NCBI RefSeq assembly: GCF_000017265.1
Contig: NC_011144.1
Location: forward strand, 3,636,001 to 3,700,000
DNA: 64,000 nucleotides
Reading direction: 5' to 3'
DNA from: Phenylobacterium zucineum HLK1
Lineage (GTDB): Bacteria; Pseudomonadota; Alphaproteobacteria; Caulobacterales; Caulobacteraceae
This document shows, in pieces, positions 56,952 to 64,000 of this stretch (position 1 is its first letter; every line of letters begins with the position of its first letter). The notes below the pieces were generated by a model, which saw only the letters and a list, made by a program, of their open reading frames with translations, searched no databases and had not been told where the DNA came from. A program made the position numbers and the translations under genes.

Positions 56952-57701
56952 ATGTCAGTGGAAGCTCTTAAAATCGGTTTGCCTGCGCCGAAACCGCTGC
57001 GTCTGAGCGGTGCGGCGCTGTTCCTGGACCTCGACGGCACCCTCGCGCCCATCGCCGCCCGGCCGCAGGACGTGCGTCCCGATCCCAGGCGCACCCGGCT
57101 GCTGGAGAAGCTGGAGGCGGGGCTGGACGGCCGCCTCGCCGTGGTCAGCGGCCGCACCCTTTCCGACGTGGACCGGATCCTGGAGCGGCGGGTTCCCTGC
57201 GTGGCCGCCGTCCATGGCCTGGTCCGGCGCGGCGCCGACGGCCAGGTGCACGAGGAGCCGGCGCATCCGCGGCTGGCCGAGGCCGTGCAGCGGCTGCGCG
57301 ACTTCGCGGCCCGCGACTCGGGCCTGCTGGTCGAGGAGAAGGGCGCCAGCGTCGCGCTGCACTTCCGTCTGGCCCGCAGCCAGGCCGACGCCGCCCGCGC
57401 GCTGGCCCACGAGATCGCGGGCGAGACCGGCCTGACCGTGCAGGACGGCGACATGGTCGAGGAGCTGCGCACCCCCGGCCCGACCAAGGGCGATTCCGTG
57501 CGCGCCTTCATGCAGGCCGGCCTGTTCGATGGCGCAAGGCCGATCTTCGTGGGCGACGACGCCACGGACGAGCACGGCTTCGAGGCGGCGGCGCGGCTCG
57601 GCGGCTTCGGCGTCCTGGTCGGCCCCGAGCGGCGGACCCACGCCCAGTTCCGCCTGCCTGGCGTGGACGCGGTGATCGCCTGGCTGGAGGCGGCGTCATG
57701 A
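56952..57701 (+). CDS. otsB: trehalose-6-phosphate phosphatase
   Basis: A 249-residue HAD phosphatase: motif I FLDLDGTLAPI, motif II VVSGRT, and the metal-binding motif DDATDEHGF. It removes phosphate from trehalose 6-phosphate. It overlaps otsA by ATGA. The preceding 154 bases separate it from zwf and should hold both promoters. Confidence 0.93.
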   Translation: MSVEALKIGLPAPKPLRLSGAALFLDLDGTLAPIAARPQDVRPDPRRTRLLEKLEAGLDGRLAVVSGRTLSDVDRILERRVPCVAAVHGLVRRGADGQVHEEPAHPRLAEAVQRLRDFAARDSGLLVEEKGASVALHFRLARSQADAARALAHEIAGETGLTVQDGDMVEELRTPGPTKGDSVRAFMQAGLFDGARPIFVGDDATDEHGFEAAARLGGFGVLVGPERRTHAQFRLPGVDAVIAWLEAAS

Positions 57702-59098
57702 ACCGGCTGATCGTCGTCTCGAACCGCGTGAACCCGCCCTCGGGCGAAGGCGACGAGAGCGTCGGCGGCCTGGCCATGGCCCTGGCGGCGGCGCTGCGCG
57801 AATACTCGGGCCTGTGGTTCGGCTGGAGCGGCAAGACGACGCCCGAGTTCACCGGCCAGCTCAACATCGAGAAGGTCGGCGGGGTCACCGCCGCCACGGT
57901 CGACCTCGAGGAGACGGACCTCGACGAGTACTACAACGGCTACGCCAACAAGACGCTGTGGCCGCTGTTCCACTACCGCAACGACCTGGCCGCCTTCGAC
58001 CGCAGCTACGGCGAGGGCTACCGGCGGGTGAACTGCCGCTTCGCCGACACGCTGGCGCCGCTGATCGAGCCCGACGACCTGATCTGGATTCACGACTACC
58101 ACCTGATCCCGCTGGGGCGGGAGCTGCGCAAGCTGGGCGTGAAGAACCGGATCGGCTTCTTCCTGCACATCCCCTGGCCGGCCCACCAGGTGTTCATCAA
58201 CCTGCCGCGCCACCGCCAGCTGGTGGAGGCGATGTTCGACTACGACCTCGTCGGCTTCCAGACGGCCGAGCACCAGCAGGCCTTCGAGGAGTACGTGCTG
58301 AGCGAGGCCGGCGGCTCCCAGCCCGAGCCCGGGGTGCTGGAGGCCTTCGGGCGGCGGGTGGAGGTGGGCGCCTTCCCGATCGGGATCGACGCCGAGGACT
58401 TCGCGCGCCTGCTGCGCAACAGTCGCGCCCGGCGCATGCGCGACCTGATGACCGCCTGCACCGTCTTCCGCCACCTGATCGTGGGCGTCGACCGGCTGGA
58501 CTACTCCAAGGGCCTGGAGGAGCGGTTCCTCGGCTTCGAACGGTTCCTGACCGAGAACCCGGACATGCGCCGCGAGGTGCTGATGCTGCAGATCGCGCCG
58601 GTCAGCCGCGAGAGCGTCGAGGCCTATCAGCAGATCCGCGAGCGGCTGGATTCCCTCTCCGGCCGCATCAACGGCGCCTTCGCCGACGTGGACTGGGCGC
58701 CGATCCGCTACGTGAACAAGAACTACCGCCGGGACGAGCTGGCGGGGATCTACGGCGCGGCCCGGGTCGGGCTCGTCACGCCGCTGCGCGACGGCATGAA
58801 CCTGGTCGCCAAGGAGTTCGTGGCGGCGCAGAACCCCGAGGATCCGGGCGTGCTGGTCCTCTCGCGCTTCGCCGGCGCGGCGCGGCAGATGCCGGACGCC
58901 CTGCTGGTCAACCCGAACAGCGCCGAGGAGATTTCCGACGCCCTCAAGCGGGCGCTGGCCATGGACAAGGCCGAGCGGATCCGCCGCTGGAGCGCGCTCT
59001 TCGAGACCGTCCAGCGCGAGGACGTCACCGCCTGGCGCGACGCCTTCGTCCAGGCCCTCGCCGGCCAGAAGGCGCAGGCGCCCGCCCTGGCCAGCTGA
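57698..59098 (+). CDS. otsA: trehalose-6-phosphate synthase
   Basis: A 466-residue GT20 glycosyltransferase joining UDP-glucose (or another NDP-glucose) to glucose 6-phosphate: IVVSNRVNPP at the start, IWIHDYHLIPLGRELR, FLHIPWPAHQVF, VDRLDYSKGLEERF and PLRDGMNLVAKEFVA are all intact. With otsB it makes trehalose, a stress protectant. ATG 57698 overlaps the otsB stop. Confidence 0.95.
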   Translation: MNRLIVVSNRVNPPSGEGDESVGGLAMALAAALREYSGLWFGWSGKTTPEFTGQLNIEKVGGVTAATVDLEETDLDEYYNGYANKTLWPLFHYRNDLAAFDRSYGEGYRRVNCRFADTLAPLIEPDDLIWIHDYHLIPLGRELRKLGVKNRIGFFLHIPWPAHQVFINLPRHRQLVEAMFDYDLVGFQTAEHQQAFEEYVLSEAGGSQPEPGVLEAFGRRVEVGAFPIGIDAEDFARLLRNSRARRMRDLMTACTVFRHLIVGVDRLDYSKGLEERFLGFERFLTENPDMRREVLMLQIAPVSRESVEAYQQIRERLDSLSGRINGAFADVDWAPIRYVNKNYRRDELAGIYGAARVGLVTPLRDGMNLVAKEFVAAQNPEDPGVLVLSRFAGAARQMPDALLVNPNSAEEISDALKRALAMDKAERIRRWSALFETVQREDVTAWRDAFVQALAGQKAQAPALAS

Positions 59099-59108
59099 GG
59101 AGGAGCGC

Positions 59109-61772
59109 TTGGCCGACAAGCTCGCCCGCTACCGGGCCATGCGCGACTTCTCCAAGACGGCCGAGCCGGCCGGGGCCGAGAAGACGAAGGCCTCCCGGCG
59201 CCTGCGCTTCGTGATCCAGAAGCACGCGGCCACCCGCCTGCACTACGACTTCCGGCTCGAGCTGGACGGGGTGTTCCTGTCGTGGGCGGTGACCAAAGGG
59301 CCGTCGCTGAACCCCGCCGACCGCCGGCTGGCCGTGCAGACCGAGGACCACCCCCTCGACTACGGCGACTTCGAAGGCACGATCCCCAAGGGCCAGTACG
59401 GCGGCGGCACGGTGATGCTGTGGGACCGCGGCTACTGGGAGCCCGAGGGCGACGCCAGGGCCATGCTGAAGAAGGGCGACCTGAAGTTCACCCTGGACGG
59501 CGAGCGGCTGAAGGGCTCGTGGGTGCTGGTCCGCATGAAGCGCCGCGAGCGCGAGAAGCGCGACAACTGGCTGCTGATCAAGCACCACGACGGCTGGTCG
59601 GTGGAGGACCACGGCGAGTTCCTCGTCGAGGGAGAGACCAGCTCGGTCGCCTCGGGCCGCGCCATGGACGAGATCGAGGCCGGCAAGGGCAAGGGTCCGA
59701 CGAAATTCATGACCGGCAAGGGCCGCGCCTCGGGCAAGGACGTCTGGCAGTCCAACCGCGCCGACCCGAAGGCTCCGCCGCCCGCCGCCGAAAAGGCCGC
59801 GCCGGCGCCGAAGCTGAAGGCCGCTGCCCTGCCCGGGTTCGTGGCCCCCCAGCTCGCCAAGTCGGTGGACCGGCCGCCGCAGGGCGCCGGCTGGGGCCAC
59901 GAGATCAAGTTCGACGGCTATCGGCTGCAGCTGCGCGTGGAGAACGGCAAGGCGACGCTGAAGACCCGCGCGGGCCTGGACTGGACGGCCAAGTTCAAGG
60001 AGATCGCCGCCGACGCGAAGCCCCTGCCCGACGGCCTCTACGACGGCGAGGCCTGCGCCCTGGACCACAACGGCTCGCCCGATTTTCCGGCCCTGCAGGC
60101 GGCGCTGTCCGAGGACAGGACCGCGGACCTGGTGTTCTTCGTGTTCGACGCCCTGTTCCTGGACGGCGAGGACCTGCGCGCCCTGCCGCTGACCGAGCGC
60201 AAGAGCCGGCTGGAGGCGGCCGTGGCGGCGGCCGGCAAGCGCCTGGAGCGGCGGATCCGCTACGTCGCCCACTTCGAGACGGCCGGCGACGCGGTGCTGA
60301 AGTCGGCCTGCCGCATGTCGCTGGAGGGCATCGTCTCCAAGCGTCTGGACGCGCCCTACCGCTCGGGCCGCTCCGATACCTGGCAGAAGTCCAAGTGCCG
60401 CGCCGGCCACGAGGTGGTGATCGGCGGCTGGACCGGCGAGCGCGGCCAGCTCCGCTCGCTGCTGGTGGGCGTGAACCGCGACGGCAAGCTCGTCTATGTC
60501 GGCCGGGTAGGCACCGGCTTCGGCCGCGAGACGGTGGGCCGCGTGCTTCCGCGCCTGGAGAAGGTCGCCTCGGACAAGAGCCCCTTCACGGGCCCGAACG
60601 CCCCTCGCAAGAGCGGCGACATCAACTGGGCCCGGCCCGAACTGGTCGCCGAGATCGAGTTCGCCGGCTTCACCGGCGACGGCAACGTCCGCCAAGCGTC
60701 CTTCAAGGGCCTGCGCGAGGACAAGCCCGCCGCCGAGGTGGAGGCCGAGACGCCTGCGAAGACGCAGCTCGCCGAGCCCGCGCCGGCCGGCAAGGCGAAA
60801 GCCGGGCCCAGAACGGCGCCGGCGAAACCCGCGACCAAGCCTAGGGCCAAGCCCAGGGCCAAGCCCAGGGCGGGAGACAACGTCGTCATGGGCGTCGTCC
60901 TGTCCAATCCGGACAAGGCGCTCTGGCCCGACGACGGCAAGGGCGGCGTGGTCACCAAGCTGGACCTCGCCCGCTACCTGGAGACGGTCGGCCCGTGGAT
61001 GATGGAGCACATCAAGGGCCGGCCCTGCTCGATCATCCGCATGCCGGACGGGATCGAGGGCCAGCAGCGGTTCTTCCAGCGCCACGCCGGCAAGGGATCG
61101 TCCGCGCTGATCTCCGAGGTGCAGGTCTTCGGCGACCATAAGCCGTACATCCAGATCGACCGGATCGAGGCCCTGGCCGCCCTCGCCCAGATCGGGGCCG
61201 TGGAATACCACCCGTGGAATTGCCAGCCCGGCCAGCCCGAGGTCCCGGGGCGGCTCGTCTTCGACCTTGATCCCGACGAGGCCATCCCGTTTCAGCGGGT
61301 GATCGACGCGGCCTGGGAGGTGAAGGAGCGGCTGGAGAGCCTGGGCCTGGCCGCCTTCTGCAAGACCACCGGCGGCAAGGGCCTGCACGTGGTCACGCCC
61401 CTCAAAGCCGGCAAAGGCGAGATGGACTGGCCGACGGCCAAGGCGTTCGCCCGCGACGTCTGCCTGGCGATCGCCGCCGACGCCCCCGACCGCTACGTGG
61501 TCAACATGGCCAAGGCCAAGCGCAAGGGACGGATCTTCCTCGACTATCTGCGCAACGACCGGATGTCGACGGCGGTGGCCCCGCTCTCGCCGCGCGGACG
61601 TCCCCTGGCGCCGGTGTCCTTCCCGCTGACCTGGGACCAGGTGAAGACGGGCCTCGAGCCGAAGCGGTGGACGATCCGCACCGCGCCCGCCCTGCTGAAG
61701 AAGACCAAGGCCTGGGCCGACTACTGCGACGCCGAGCGCCCGCTGAAGGACGCCATCCGGAAGCTGAAGTGA
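59109..61772 (+). CDS. ligD: DNA ligase D (PE-ligase-polymerase)
   Basis: An 887-residue NHEJ ligase. Order: 3'-phosphoesterase (about 30-190, RFVIQKHAATRLHYDFRLEL), ATP-dependent ligase (about 245-545, with active Lys267 in HEIKFDGYR), a Lys/Ala/Pro linker containing the repeat KPRAKPRAKPRA, and the archaeal-primase-like polymerase (about 600-887, VFDLDPDEA and CKTTGGKGLHVV). Start TTG 59109 with GAGGAGGAG right upstream. No Ku gene lies in this window, so its partner must be elsewhere. Confidence 0.94.
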   Translation: MADKLARYRAMRDFSKTAEPAGAEKTKASRRLRFVIQKHAATRLHYDFRLELDGVFLSWAVTKGPSLNPADRRLAVQTEDHPLDYGDFEGTIPKGQYGGGTVMLWDRGYWEPEGDARAMLKKGDLKFTLDGERLKGSWVLVRMKRREREKRDNWLLIKHHDGWSVEDHGEFLVEGETSSVASGRAMDEIEAGKGKGPTKFMTGKGRASGKDVWQSNRADPKAPPPAAEKAAPAPKLKAAALPGFVAPQLAKSVDRPPQGAGWGHEIKFDGYRLQLRVENGKATLKTRAGLDWTAKFKEIAADAKPLPDGLYDGEACALDHNGSPDFPALQAALSEDRTADLVFFVFDALFLDGEDLRALPLTERKSRLEAAVAAAGKRLERRIRYVAHFETAGDAVLKSACRMSLEGIVSKRLDAPYRSGRSDTWQKSKCRAGHEVVIGGWTGERGQLRSLLVGVNRDGKLVYVGRVGTGFGRETVGRVLPRLEKVASDKSPFTGPNAPRKSGDINWARPELVAEIEFAGFTGDGNVRQASFKGLREDKPAAEVEAETPAKTQLAEPAPAGKAKAGPRTAPAKPATKPRAKPRAKPRAGDNVVMGVVLSNPDKALWPDDGKGGVVTKLDLARYLETVGPWMMEHIKGRPCSIIRMPDGIEGQQRFFQRHAGKGSSALISEVQVFGDHKPYIQIDRIEALAALAQIGAVEYHPWNCQPGQPEVPGRLVFDLDPDEAIPFQRVIDAAWEVKERLESLGLAAFCKTTGGKGLHVVTPLKAGKGEMDWPTAKAFARDVCLAIAADAPDRYVVNMAKAKRKGRIFLDYLRNDRMSTAVAPLSPRGRPLAPVSFPLTWDQVKTGLEPKRWTIRTAPALLKKTKAWADYCDAERPLKDAIRKLK

Positions 61773-61779
61773 GCCGCCG

Positions 61780-62133
61780 CTAGCGCCGCGCCACCCGCCG
61801 CTTCGCCAGCGGGTCCGAGACGCACGCGGCGCGGACCTTGTGGTTCAGCGCCTGCCGCTCGTCGTCCTTCAGACGGCTCATGGCGTAGGACGCCGCGCTG
61901 CCGGCGAATGGCACGACCAGGTTGCCGACGACGGCGATCGCCATTCGCCCGTCCTTGTTCTCGTCGAAGGCGGCGGCCTCCTTGCGGGCGGCCACGCAGC
62001 GCTTGGACTTCCACTTGGCGTCGCTGCGATCGAGGCCGGCCACCGTCTTGTCCGGCGACGTCGTGGCGCACGCGCCGAGCGTCAGTCCGGCGCAGGCCAG
62101 GGCCGCGCACCCCAGGACCACAGCCGCTCGCAT
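61780..62133 (-). CDS. predicted lipoprotein of unknown function
   Basis: A 117-residue exported protein with a signal peptide and lipobox LGAC at about residue 22. The mature part is basic and helical (KWKSKRCVAARKEAAAFDENK) with a hydrophobic stretch MAIAVVGNLVVPFAGS, and resembles small lipoproteins of unknown function in Caulobacterales. ATG 62133 has GGAGG before it. It converges on ligD with 7 bases between stops. Confidence 0.65.
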   Translation of the reverse strand: MRAAVVLGCAALACAGLTLGACATTSPDKTVAGLDRSDAKWKSKRCVAARKEAAAFDENKDGRMAIAVVGNLVVPFAGSAASYAMSRLKDDERQALNHKVRAACVSDPLAKRRVARR

Positions 62134-62277
62134 GGGGGTTCCTCCAGCAGTTCCGCCGGAGCCAACAGCGGCAGAGCCTGTTCGGTTCCCCGCCTCCGCC
62201 GCACCCGTGCCGGACACAATCGCGAAACACGGCCGGGGCTACATACCGGCCATACGAAGAATCCGGGGGGATATTCC

Positions 62278-63762
<1,485 letters not shown>

Positions 63763-63777
63763 GCGGCGAGGGGCGGA

Positions 63778-64000
63778 TCAGCGGCGGACGACGCTGATCT
63801 GCCCGTCCCGCTCGATCCAGGCTTCCTTCACATCCCGGCAGTCGAGGACCCCGCCCTTGCGCAGGGCCTCTTCCAGGTCGTTGGTCCCGACGCCCTGGCG
63901 GCGCATCGCCTCCTGGTCGGGCTCGCCGTCGCTGACGATGCGGACCGACCGGCCCTTCACCGCCGGCCCCAACCAGGAGAAGCGCACGGCCAGGGCCGAG
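63778..64000 (-). CDS. DUF421/YetF-like membrane protein, C-terminal part
   Basis: Runs off the right edge: the frame stays open to the last base, so the N-terminal membrane part is missing. The visible 74 residues match the soluble C-terminal domain of DUF421/YetF proteins: GRSVRIVSDGEPDQEAMRRQGV, then DLEEALRKGGVLDCRDVKEAWIERDGQISVV. These are inner-membrane proteins of unknown function. It converges on the carboxylesterase with 15 bases between stops. Confidence 0.82.
   Translation of the reverse strand, partial: SALAVRFSWLGPAVKGRSVRIVSDGEPDQEAMRRQGVGTNDLEEALRKGGVLDCRDVKEAWIERDGQISVVRR

Noticed and set aside
59109..61772. A complete NHEJ locus
   Set aside because: Only LigD is present; no Ku gene was found in the window.

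Overview
This window is a GC-rich (about 70% by eye) chromosomal segment with dense, short-spaced genes, many 4-nt ATGA overlaps and frequent GTG/TTG starts. The gene set (Entner-Doudoroff operon, glyoxylate shunt with a ScfR/RamB-type regulator, DUF1192, DUF4170, Usg, a CheE-like protein) points to an alphaproteobacterium of the Caulobacteraceae, most like Phenylobacterium. That placement is inference from gene content and composition; no 16S or marker tree was possible. No prophage, insertion sequence, CRISPR array or integrase was seen.

Layout. 0-9 kb: a quinone oxidoreductase, a double-TetR repressor, then the glyoxylate shunt (regulator, aceA, DUF4170, aceB) with a perfect inverted-repeat operator between regulator and aceA. 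7.8-18 kb: an EamA exporter, the YdbH/YnbE/YdbL lipid-transport set, an SDR, a fadB/fadA beta-oxidation pair with clean terminators, YceI and AlkB. 18-25 kb: an APC permease coupled to a lipoprotein-like methyltransferase, DUF2061, Dps, an erythromycin-esterase-like enzyme, and a Nudix/pncB/2H-phosphoesterase cluster that suggests NAD or ADP-ribose metabolism, then an orphan Usg.

25-38 kb is the most unusual part: a chemotaxis cluster (cheY, a short CheZ, a receiver protein with a CheY-docking-like tail, a CheE-like protein; divergently cheA, cheW and a soluble receptor; then cheB-cheR) followed by a frameshifted HTH-BLUF light-sensor gene and a PAS hybrid histidine kinase. The receptor carries an intact group I truncated haemoglobin domain at its N-terminus, and CheA carries what looks like a haem-less copy of the same fold between its Hpt domain and kinase core. 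The cluster therefore looks like an oxygen/NO-sensing pathway in which the kinase has also acquired a globin-like module.

38-41 kb: a FkbM methyltransferase, a frameshifted glycosyltransferase and tRNA-Ser(CGA). 40.8-47.2 kb: an acyl-CoA catabolic cluster (two thioesterases, a thiolase-fold protein lacking the thiolase cysteine with a Zn-ribbon/OB partner, CoA-transferase, acyl-CoA dehydrogenase, enoyl-CoA hydratase). 47-57 kb: central sugar catabolism, with pyk-pgl-edd-glk-eda on the minus strand and zwf separated from it by a GH15 glycosidase. 57-64 kb: trehalose synthesis (otsB-otsA), DNA ligase D, a lipoprotein, a secreted carboxylesterase and the end of a DUF421 membrane protein.
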